A stretch of DNA of 64,000 bases from Zanthoxylum bungeanum (Eukaryota; Streptophyta; Magnoliopsida; Sapindales; Rutaceae), in NCBI GenBank assembly GCA_019454045.1, contig SKCR01007813.1, positions 310,001 to 374,000 on the forward strand, written 5' to 3'. Position 1 is the first letter of the stretch. Every line of letters begins with the position of its first letter. The position numbers and the translations under genes were made by a program. This document shows positions 54,632-64,000 of the stretch, in pieces. Under the pieces are notes generated by a model that saw only the letters and a list, made by a program, of their open reading frames with translations, was not told where the DNA came from and did no database searches.

Positions 54632-57600
54632 TTTTTGTTGGGGTTGGTACTCAGAGCGCCTATTCCCGGTTGTATTTCTTTATGAATACTACTGTAAAAA
54701 CATTTTATTATGAATAATATATGTAGTTTCTATAATATAATGTATCTTTTAATATAGTAAAGACGTAATGACCTTAGAATGACTAGTCATGATGCTGTTG
54801 CAAAAGCGTCAACTGACATTGAGTTGTATCATGACGTTGTCATTCTCAAACAGTTCCTGGTCAAGGTTTACACTACTTGGTCAGTAAAGTAAACCCGTTG
54901 AGACCGGTACATGTCTTATACTGGAATATATTATTCCAATGGTTTCTTAATGAACCATATGTCTTGGAGACTAGTATAGACGTGTAGATGTTTATAGCAG
55001 ATAAACATTGGACGACTCACCGAAGATTCTTAATCGATGGTACACCAACGTCAGTAAGAATCTTCTCGGGTTGAGTAGCACTTGTGATTCTTCGACTTGA
55101 GATACCACTGTGGGCACATGAAACATCTTCCACACTTATATGGCAGTCACGTCACAGATCTATTTAGATCAGACCTCCGCCTGTTCGTTGGGTGTGGATA
55201 GATCCTCAGGGTGTCCTGTGTGTATCGAGATTGGATCTGTCAGTTCCGTGTACCGAGTATAGGTAGTCCATATGATTAGCAATCAGATAAAAACCGTGGG
55301 CCCGTGGTACACTTTAGAAGTCAGTTCTAAGTGTTCTATTTTAGAGATTGCTAATAGAGACGTCGACGGGATTGTCCCCATAAAGATTTGACGTTTACAT
55401 CTATATCTCTGGGATATATCCGGATACCTGTGACGGAGGAATTATACATATGCCATGACCTCGACCTGTATGATTCATCGAGATTATCCGTGGTCGTCAT
55501 AATTTACGGGTGGCTAAATTATGGACACGAAATTGGATTTCGTGACGGATATGCCTGAATCTAGAGAGTCTCACTAATGAAATATACTCGTAGAGCATTA
55601 GGGCAAAATTTAAAAAAAATACTGATTATTTATAAGTCGTTTAAAGGTTAAACGCAAAAGTACATGTGTAGAGACCCAATAGTCATTTCGTAATTTTTGT
55701 GTATTTGCATTTAATGTTAGATTTTATCATATACACATTAATTAATTGTCAAGTTGAGATATTTGACTAATATCATAAATATATATGTATTTGATATTTA
55801 ATGTAAATATAATACATATATCTAATATATTTGTATTTAAATAATTATTTAATTGTTAAATAATTAAATTAATTAAAAATATAAATATCCTAAGTTATGA
55901 TATTTATTTTAAATGACTTAGTTGCCTTTGTTGACTTTAAACTTTTCATTAAATGGTTTGATGATTAAAGTTAACAAGTTGATAAATGCTTTAATGAAAC
56001 AATTGAAAAATATCATGATATTTTCTATTACCACAATTTCGGCCAAGGCATAAGTTGGAGGTATAAATTGTTTGTTTCATTTTAGGGTTTCATTAAGTTA
56101 AAACACTTATCCAAAAAACTCCATTAAAGGAAGACAAAGAAGCTTGAGAGAAAGAAAAGCAAAAACAAAGAAAAACTTGGAATTTAGTAAGTATTTCCAA
56201 CTTACCATTAGAGAGAAAAATATTCCTCTTGTTGTGGGCTTCATCTTGTGGTGTTCTTATGTTTTTCTATTCTCTATTCTTTGTATTTTTGGAGGATGGA
56301 AGTTTTGGATAGGGTTGAGTATGTATAAAGGTCATAGAATGCTTCTAATATGTTAACAAGCATTATTTTGATAGTTTAAGAAACTTGTTGCCATTCTAGA
56401 GTTATTGAGCCACTCTTAAATGACCTAGATGTGTTCTATAGTTGTTTCATTGTGGTGAGGCTTGATTGGTGTGGAAGATGTTGGACAATTATGACCCATA
56501 GCATCACTATTTGTAAAAGACATTGTGGTTTTTGTACAAATTAACTATGTGACAAAGGAAATTGATATTTTATCATTTTGTAATTAGATTACTTGAATAT
56601 ATAAATTATAAAAGTCCTTATGATTAGTTCCGGATTAATAAGATATGAGACAGTATCAATCCACAACGATTTAATCATTAAATATCCTTAGTCGTAGTAT
56701 TATCGAGACTGGACATCGATATTACGGAATAGACTAGTATTGCACTTGTGCTTGTTATGGAAGTGTAACATCATAGTTCTCATTTATTAAATTATTGGAT
56801 ACTTATGCAAGTGTGATAGGAGGTTGTGTTTGCCGATGGTACGGAAACAGCTTCGCTCTGGATAGACCCCTCGGAATCTCATTGGTAGTATGACTATGTG
56901 TCTATGGGAATCTGAATCAAGGTAGGTGTATTTGGTCTTAACCTGAGACTTGCATCGCTAATACTTGCGACAATCAATACGCTTTGGTTTTGGTCGTCCG
57001 GGACTTTAACAGGTTCTGTGTACGCCTCTCTGGGTTTATTGAGAATCGTAGTGTATTGGGTGTGATGTCAAGATGGAAGTATCACTTCAGTCATATGGAG
57101 ATGATGATCATGCAGGGATACAGAACTGGTACTCTATTATGTTGCAACTATCGGGATAATATGACAAGGTCATGATTATCCGATTAAAGAGACTAGTTGC
57201 TAGTGATCTGATATATGCTTCGTACGATGCAGACACTATTCCAGCCCCAGGCCTAGCATGTGACATCCGATACTGGATTACAATACGCAATATTTGGTAT
57301 ACTACGCTTGATATAGATTATATATTCCTTAAAGAATATTTCTGGAGAATTGGGTAGGCACGGTATTCGGATAGTCCGATGATCGGATTTACTGCCAACA
57401 TATCTAGGGATCTCATGGGTGGCTTCCCGAAGATTCACCGATGACGTTTGACTCGAACAGAATTAATCTAGGATTAATTATGAGAGAGAAAATTAATCTA
57501 GGATTAATTACTGTAAGAATTTATCTGGGATAAAATTCGATAAGAAGAGAGAGAACGATTAATTTGGAATTAATCGATTAAATAATATATTCGATATATT

Positions 57601-58050
57601 AATTGAAATTAGATTTCGACGCGAAATTAAAATTGGATTTTAATTCAGGCGAACGAATTAATTCAGAATTAATTCGCGGGCAACTTTAGTAATAATTTTG
57701 CGAGACACTATTATTTAATTAAATTGGATTTAATTACGTTGCGACAGAAAGTTCGTTTAATCGGATTAAGCGAACCCGAGCCCGAAGTGTGTTGAGCAAG
57801 CCACTTGAATTTTGAATTAAAGTGGGTCCCACCTGTTGGGGTTGGTGCTCAGAGCGCCAATCCGGACCGTATTTATGTCTGATTCATGAATACGAAAATC
57901 CCCTTTTTCCATAATATTACTTTCTTAGTGGTTACACCTCTTGTTTTTATATACGTATTCGATCTAATTACTATTAGATTGAAACTAAATGTGGTTTAGT
58001 GATATGTATATATTAGACAAAGGCCCGATAATATATAATGCAGTACACAA

Positions 58051-58922
58051 TATGGGTGAGCAACGGTTCCGGGTCTACCCGGAACCGGTTAAAACCGGAC
58101 CGGTTTTCCGGGTTTGGAACCGGAACCGGTTGTAATCGGGTAGGTTCCGGTTCCAAAAATGAAGGAATCGATTTTATCCGGGTAGGTTCCGGTTCCAAAA
58201 TGATCGGAACCGGAACCGGACCATGGAACCGGAACCGATTTTATCACTCATGACTGGGGTTCAAACAACAAACTATCTTATATATATATAATCACAGAAA
58301 CTAAACAAATATGCTTGTTAATCTTTACAAGCTTACCCAGATCATCTATTAACTACAGGCATTAGGCAAAGCTGCCATGAATGAGTTGTAAGAAGATTCA
58401 AGGTCAAAGTGAAGTTGCTGCGCCTGGTGCTCGGTCAACTCATCTGCAGCACCCATCTTTGACAACCTCAAAATCCAATCCTTCATCTTCATCTTCCCTT
58501 CAAAATCGGGCGGCAAAATAGTCAGCTTATTGAGTGAACCCACTAGATCCGATAACAGGGGATGCACCTGATCAACCGCCACCATATTCAATTTTAAAGA
58601 GTCCATTGCAGTTATAAAGTTATGCACACATTCTGCCACAATGGCAGCTGAGGTAGAAGTTGAGGCAGCTGCACCCGCTCTATGCTCCACAGTAGCAGGC
58701 ACCCCTGAAATGACCAAGCGATTCAGAGCAGCCCGGCAATCCATTAAAATAGGGTAATTCGGAACCGGACCAGAACCGGACCGGAACCAGATTGGAACCG
58801 AATAATAGGGTACCCTGTTTAATTGGGTAGGTTCTGGTTCCACTTAGTGCGGAACCGAATTTTTCCGGGTAGGTTCCGGTTCCATGCGGAACCAGAACCG
58901 AAACCGGTTTTGCTCACCCCTA
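58051..58922. mobile_element. Non-autonomous hAT transposon with captured gene fragment, 872 bp
   Basis: Terminal inverted repeats TATGGGTGAGCAA (left) and TTGCTCACCCCTA (right) with one mismatch, flanked by a perfect 8-bp duplication GTACACAA (58043-58050, 58923-58930), the hAT signature. The subterminal parts on both sides are arrays of GGTTCCGG / CCGGAACC words. No transposase is encoded. The centre holds a piece of a VPS28 gene, making this a gene-capturing hAT element. Confidence 0.93.
58349..58843 (-). pseudogene. VPS28: VPS28 C-terminal fragment fused to hAT sequence (164 codons)
   Basis: Residues 34-164 match plant VPS28, a subunit of the ESCRT-I complex that sorts ubiquitinated cargo into multivesicular endosomes: MDCRAALNRLVISGVPATVE, VAECVHNFITAMDSLKLNMV, VDQVHPLLSDLVGSLNKL, ILPPDFEGKMKMKDWILRLS and LHFDLESSYNSFMAALPN, ending at a stop near the usual C-terminus. 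The N-terminal half of VPS28 is absent. The first 33 codons are translated hAT subterminal repeat (MEPEPTQLNR...GSGPVPNYPIL), in frame. The fragment has no stop or frameshift. The sequence after the stop, to about 58262, may be captured 3' UTR. Whether it is expressed cannot be judged. Confidence 0.92.
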
Positions 58923-61900
58923 GTACACAATTACAAAGTTAGTTTGTAATTGACATTGGGATGTGTCACTACTAAATGTATATTATCAAACATAGTTCCT
59001 GGTCAAGATTTACTAACACGGGTCCGTTAGTTAAATCCGTTGAGACCAGTACATGTCGTATATCGAGAATTGATCCAATGGTCTATCCCAATGAACCATG
59101 AGTCTAGGGAGACTCGTATAGACGTGTAGATGTTTATAATGGATAAACACTGAACAAATCACCGAAGATTCTTAATGGATGGTACAACAACGTCAATAAG
59201 AATCTTCTTGGGTTGAGTAGCATAGTGGTCCTTCGACTTGAGACACCAATGTGGATGTATGAGACATCCTCCACACTTAGATGGCAGTCACGTCACCGAT
59301 CTATTTAGATCAGACCTCCGCCTGTTCGTTGGGTGTGGACCGATACTCAGGATATCCTGCGTGTGTCAAGATAGGATCCGTCAGTCCTGTGTACATGGCA
59401 TAGGTAGTCCATATGTGATTAGCAATCAGTTAAATCTATGGCCATAGTATACTTCGAAAGTGAGTTCCGAATGTTATTTATAGATTGCTAATAAAAACGT
59501 CGACGGGATAATACCTATAGAGATTTGACGTTTACATTTATATCTCTGGGATTATCCGGATACCTGTGACGGAGTGATTATACGTATGCAATGACCTCGA
59601 CCTGTATGATTCAGCTAGTTTATCTGTGGTCGTCATAATTTACGGGTGGGTAAATTATGGACATGAAATTGGATTTTGTGACGTATATACCTGAATCTAG
59701 AGAGTCTCACTAATGAAATATACTCGTAAAGCACTAGGGCAACTTTTATGAATAATGGTGATTATTTATAAATCGTTTAAACGTTAAACGAAAGATGCAT
59801 GCAAACGGGCCGAACCGTCATTTCCTAATTAATGTGTATTTGTATTTAATATATGATATTATTAAATACACATTAATAAATTGTCAAATAAAGGTATTTG
59901 ACATATATCATTAATATATGTATTTGAGATATTTAAAGTAAATATAATACATATATTTGAGATATTTGTATTTAATTAATTATTTAATTCTTAAATGATT
60001 AATATAATTAAAATATAAATATCTCACCAAATGATAAAGTTAGGAAATGATTATAAGTGTAAATTTTTGACTTTACATTAAATGAAAATGTTGTCAAATT
60101 GGATTTGACTTCCTTAGATATTTGTTTTAAATTGTTTAAAATTGAAATATAAATTTTCCTTTATTTTCTTTAATTTTCGGCCATGACCTTAATTAAATAT
60201 AATTGTTATATTTTTGAGTTGCAATTGTTGACTTAGTTGAATAATTCATTAAAGTGTAATGATTTAGAAAACAAGTTGACAAGTTGTAAATTAAATGAAA
60301 CAAAAATAAAATATCTAGATATTTCTTCCACCAATTTCGGCCAAGGCTCTTTTTGGGTGAAGTATATATTGTTTCATTTCATTTTTAGGGTTTAACAAGT
60401 TCATTAGACACCAAATAGAATACAAAAGTAGTTGAGAGAAAAGCTTGAAGGCTAAAGGAAGATGGCTTGGAAAATCATGATTTTGTAAGTTATTTTTCAA
60501 AGTCTTCAACATGAAAATTGTTTCTAACATGCTTAGCATCATTTTGTGTTGCTTTGGTGTTGTCTCTCTTCTTATAGTTTGTGTTATTTTGGTTGTGAAC
60601 TTTGATGAAAGATTGAAGCATGTAAGTAAGCTTGAAATGGTTTCAAAGCTTTACTTTTGATTTTTAGAAAATCAAGTTGCCATTCTAGAGTTGGTAAGCC
60701 ACTCCTTGGTGACCTAGAATTGTTCTAGAGTTGTTTCAAAGTGGTGAGGCTACATTGGTGAAGTATTGAATGGATTAAAGTGTTGGAATTTGTAAATTTG
60801 GTGAAATTGGACAATTTGATGAAATTGAAAAATTAGGGTTCTTAACCCACTCCAAATTTGGGGATTTTCATATATGTGATGTATTATGGTATGAATATGA
60901 TGCATGTAAATTTTTGGGTTGATTAGATTTGATCTTGGCATGTTTTGAACAAAATGGACCAAAATGCAATTACTTGAAAATTTGGGGTGCTCACGGCAAT
61001 TACTCAAAAATTGGGGATTTGTGTTAAATCTGATTTTGATGCATTAGATGTGTTGAAAAATATTTTAGAAATGATTTAGAATCATCCAAAATTGTATTTG
61101 ACAACTTTTGAACTAAAATGATCAATTTACAAAGTTTTGGGGCAATTCTGTAATTACCAAGAAATTTGATCTTTTGTGTAATTTTTCAGAATTTGATAAT
61201 TGGATAATTAAATAAATAAATTTATTTGATTGATCCGAGAAAAAGTTTTGAAATCGGAAAATTTTGATTTTCCGCGATTCCGCTGCGTTACCGATATTCC
61301 CCCTTAAAACCCCATCACCACCAACTTACATCACTTGTCCATCAAGTGTCAATTTGGTGATGGAAGTGGTTGGAGGCATTGAATGCATTTTTCCCTCCAA
61401 CACTTTGCTTTAGCTTTTGGTAAACCTAATACGAATTTTAAGGGTTTGACTTTCATAAGTTGTATTGGATTTTAGAAATCAAATATACCAAAAACCAAAA
61501 ACTCTCTCCTCTCCTCTCATATTGCCGTGACTTCTCCCTCTCCCCTTGGAAGTTTTGCTTCAAAATTTCTTAAGTGCTAGCACATAAAGGAGTCTACAAA
61601 GGTGTTAGGGAAACCTTTCCCATTGAGTTTGGAATCAAAGTTCAAAGCTTGGAGCTAAACCATTCATACAAAGGAGAGCTTGAAGCACTTCTCAAAGGAG
61701 AAATTTTGTTGTATTCTCTACATCCATATTGCCGACCAATGTAAGTATTATTTCCGCAATCTTACTTTTAGTATTCACACAATTTATGCTTAATCGATCA
61801 TTGGCATGTTCTAGGAGAACCCAACAGAAGAAACATGATTGAAGTGTTGGATTTTACTAATTTGGTCTAATTTGTCCAATTTGATGAAATTGAAAAATTA

Positions 61901-62346
61901 GGGTTTAAAACCACTTCCAAATTTGGGGCTTTTCATCTATTTTATGTATTTTGATATGTAAATGTTGCATATAAAATATTGGGTCAATTGGATTTCATCT
62001 TGATGTGTTTTGAACATTAAAAGAGCAAAATGCACAAATTGGCCAAATGGGGGGCTCACGGCTTTGGACAAAATTTTGGGAATTTTTGTTGCAATTTGAA
62101 TTTCAATGTGTAGGACATGTTAAATTCATATTAGTAATGATTTAGAATCATCCAAAATTATTTTGAACAATTTAGGACTAAAATGAACAAAATGCAAAGT
62201 TTTAGGACCTAATTTCATAATTTGATAATTGAGTAATTAAATAAATAAGTTTATTTAATTGATCCGAGAAAAAGTTTTGAAATCGGAAAATTTTGATTTT
62301 CCACTGTTCCGCTGCGTTACCGGATTTCCGCCTTAAAACCCATTCA

Positions 62347-63385
62347 GTTATAGGAATTCAGCCCCTCGAACAAACCTCCCACAATCAGTGAATTTGTTTG
62401 GTTAGTTGAGAATCAAAGCAAGCATGGTAAGCAAACGGAAAATCACAGAAATTAAGAGGTTAACGTAGTTCGGCGGAGAGTGGCTCCAACATACGTCTAT
62501 AGGCACAGAGAGGAAAATTTTAATTACTTGCTCGGGTCAGAACCGACCATTTTTCTCTCTCTCATTAAGTTTTTGGGCTCCCTTTATAAGTGGTCAAATG
62601 CAAAAAAAATTGCTAACCCCTGTATCTGAGTTTTCAACTCCTTTTATAGGTTCTAAATCTACTATTCCACCAACTTGTGACGCCAGTTCACGTCATCCTA
62701 TCATCGTAGCCCATGCTCCTTTTCCCCAACCACTCTACGAACAGCGGCTCTGGTCTTCTGACTCAACCACTTTGCCAGCAGAGAGCCATCATTCCCACCT
62801 TTTGTCCTCTGCTACACGTTTTGCCCACATGACAGCCTACAACTCAACCATTCCAACATTGTTCTGTGTGTCAGAGGGAAAGTCTCTGACCTACCCTGTC
62901 ACATCAACCTCATGGAGGCTCAAACTTTCATGTAGGGCATACATAAGCACAAGATACTGCAACCTCAACCTTAGTCCTCGGACAGCACGCTGAGGCGAAT
63001 GTTGCTGGATCATCTTCCTTGCTTCTTTACTAGGTCGGGTCGGTAGTCACGGACCATCTCGAGTCGGCCTCTGTAGACGCTCAAGTGCTGCCGAATCTGA
63101 TATCTTTTCATTAGGTCAGGTCGGTAGTCACAAACCTATCCAACTTGTTCTTCCCTCAGGTCCTTCTGCGCCTCAGGCTCAGACCCCTTTCTCCGACCCC
63201 TCATCCTCACAAGGACCTTGAACCTTCATATATTTAAGTGCAAATCCCATTATACCCCTTTTAAGGTTTCAGAATTCCTCAGAGCTGAAATCACCATCAA
63301 CAGAAGTTATTTCCCTTCCCAAAAAAAAACAAACAGTTACCTTATTTTTAGAGAAACTACTTTTATCCGCCAAAAAAAAAAAAAA
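62347..63385. other. Sequence right of element D, unassigned
   Basis: Continues the stretch broken at 47562. It contains GGTTAACGTAGTTCGG (62459), a phrase often met in plant repeats, a pyrimidine-rich segment, and a motif repeated twice, GGTCGGTAGTCAC (about 63040 and 63119). A 131-codon open frame (62598-62993) has no recognised relatives and low-complexity Ser/Thr content. I see no gene here. Poly(A) runs lie at 63321-63329 and 63372-63385. Confidence 0.45.
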
Positions 63386-63417
63386 GGAAGGAAAGAAAGA
63401 AAGAAAGAAGAAGAAGG
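63386..63417 (+). repeat. (GAAA)n / (GAA)n microsatellite
   Basis: GGAAGGAAAGAAAGAAAG and following GAAG repeats directly after a poly(A) run. Confidence 0.9.
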
Positions 63418-63427
63418 TTGACTATTT

Positions 63428-64000
63428 TATAAATACGAAGTTTTTTGAGGGGTTTTTTAAATAAAATTTCTTCTCATTTTTCTCGAATTTTTATTATTGC
63501 GAGATAATATGAAAAAAATTATACACGCACTCTTATCGTTTCTCTCTCCAAACCGACAGACACTACGTGCTCCGGCCTAACGGCTAAAAAACGCCGCAAA
63601 GCCGCCGCTTTCAGTCTTCTCTACCACCGCCGGCGTGACCTCGCAACCTCTACCATCACCAGTAACTCATTTGAAATTCTATTTTCTTTCATTGATTTTG
63701 ATTGTTTGTGATGTGATGTACTTAAATCTTGTACTGTAAATTCATTATTCTTTCCAATTAATTCATTAGTCAATCGTATGTAAAGTGAATTAGGAAGAAA
63801 GGTTAGTTAATTCGAAAAGGCAATTGAACTTCTGTGAGTAATTGGAACTTGTACTTGCCTAAGATAGTGAAGCCATTTTAGCAATATAATGTCTCTGTCT
63901 TGTTGAAAGGATCAGTTATAATTTTGGCTTCCGTAAAGTTACAAATAGGCTGCAAGTAGGTGGTTTTTCTTTTTTCTTTTTTTTTTTTCCTTTTTTTAAT
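63428..64000 (+). promoter_or_regulatory. Possible promoter, 5' UTR and first intron of a gene beyond the window
   Basis: TATAAATA at 63428-63435 is followed by a pyrimidine-rich stretch (TCTTATCGTTTCTCTCTCC) and a short GC-rich segment (about 63565-63655; CGCCGCAAAGCCGCCG, CACCGCCGGCG) unlike the surrounding repeats, then CCA|GTAACT, a possible donor, and AT-rich intron-like sequence to the edge. This is the typical appearance of a plant 5' UTR with an intron. No coding exon is inside the window, so the call is tentative. Confidence 0.35.

Larger units (their letters stand above)
57834..61317 (+). mobile_element. Solo LTR F (family of element A), carrying an hAT element
   Basis: Begins TGTTGGGGTTGGTGCTCAGA and ends AACCCCATCA, with perfect duplication CCACC (57829-57833 and 61318-61322) inside E. 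Removing the hAT insertion leaves 2604 bp, the same length as the A LTRs. Palindrome block 59298-59311, TTTCGGCCA 60335-60343, TATATATTG 60363-60371, GTAAGT 60485-60490. No interior sequence, hence a solo LTR. Confidence 0.94.
56479..61826 (+). mobile_element. Solo LTR E (family of element G), interrupted by solo LTR F
   Basis: Begins TGTTGGACAATTATGACCC and ends GAGAACCCAACA, matching the G LTRs read on their minus strand. Perfect 5-bp duplication GAAGA (56474-56478 and 61827-61831). No interior or second LTR, so it is the product of recombination between the two LTRs of a former element. About 1859 bp after removing F. GTAAGT at 61741-61746 matches the donor-like site in G. Confidence 0.94.
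47563..62346 (+). mobile_element. Copia LTR retrotransposon D, complete structure, broken coding
   Basis: 5' LTR 47563-49956, primer site, leader, gag, protease, integrase, reverse transcriptase, RNase H, polypurine tract and 3' LTR 54636-62346 (split by solo LTR E). Perfect target duplication GTTAT on both sides (47558-47562, 62347-62351). The LTR ends are TGTTGGGG and CCCATTCA. The polyprotein is interrupted by at least three frame changes and several stops, and integrase and protease have lost key residues. Its LTRs and leader are related to those of A and C, making it the only relative here with recognisable gag-pol. Confidence 0.96.
54636..62346 (+). repeat. 3' LTR of element D, split by solo LTR E
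   Basis: Starts TGTTGGGGTTGGTACTC, is broken after GTGTGGAAGA at 56478 and resumes at 61827 with GAAGAAACATGATTG, ending CCCATTCA. About 2358 bp without the insertion. Marks: palindrome block 55157-55170, hairpin 55526-55544, TTTCGGCCA 56037-56045, TATAAATTG 56062-56070, GTAAGT 56187-56192. Confidence 0.94.

Noticed and set aside
58349..58744. A functional VPS28 gene
   Set aside because: Only the C-terminal half is present, inside hAT ends with a target duplication and fused to translated repeat; it is a captured fragment.
62598..62993. 131-codon open frame right of element D
   Set aside because: No recognisable domain, Ser/Thr-rich and of low complexity, lies in sequence that looks like decayed repeat; no supporting splice or promoter signals.

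Overview
The window is nuclear DNA of a flowering plant, probably a eudicot; the species cannot be named from this sequence. It is AT-rich, lacks bacterial-type gene packing, and consists almost entirely of nested Ty1-copia LTR retrotransposons with consensus plant splice sites and a few DNA transposons. No complete host gene is visible. A promoter-like stretch and a possible 5' UTR at the far right edge may mark the start of one that runs out of the window.

Left part (1-17.5 kb): a decayed minus-strand copia element (H, 1-1849), about 2.2 kb of unassigned sequence, then a decayed, intron-containing gene of the Transposase_28 ('putative gypsy type transposon') family with a coiled-coil C-terminus. 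That gene is split inside an exon by a complete but decayed minus-strand copia element (G, 5749-15419, target duplication GTAAG/GTGAG). It is followed by an LTR-like fragment in inverted orientation.

Middle stack (17.5-47.1 kb): copia element C (5' end lost) carries element A in its 3' LTR. A carries element B (minus strand) in its 5' LTR, and B carries a 3.3-kb CACTA transposon in its own 5' LTR. Target duplications at each of the three inner steps (AGTCA/AGTCC, TTACT, AAT) fix the order C, A, B, CACTA from oldest to youngest. A and C have non-coding interiors of about 4 kb with only traces of reverse transcriptase. B keeps recognisable but broken gag, integrase, reverse transcriptase and RNase H. 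The CACTA element has lost its transposase but keeps five well-spliced exons of a Ulp1-like cysteine protease domain and a fragment of LINE ORF1.

Right stack (47.6-62.3 kb): copia element D has both LTRs, primer site, polypurine tract, gag-pol and target duplication GTTAT, but its polyprotein is broken by frameshifts, stops and lost catalytic residues. Its 3' LTR holds a solo LTR of the G family (E, GAAGA). E holds a solo LTR of the A family (F, CCACC), and F holds an 872-bp hAT element (GTACACAA) that captured the 3' part of a VPS28 (ESCRT-I) gene in a 164-codon open frame.

The elements share features that point to functional sequence: a four-copy GTGCC-centred repeat between primer site and gag in A, C and D; a conserved LTR block with a 14-bp palindrome and a TGACGTGAC-type site; and a TTTCGGCCA / TATA / GTAAGT promoter-leader arrangement. 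No element here looks able to make all its own proteins, so any recent movement would have depended on partners elsewhere.
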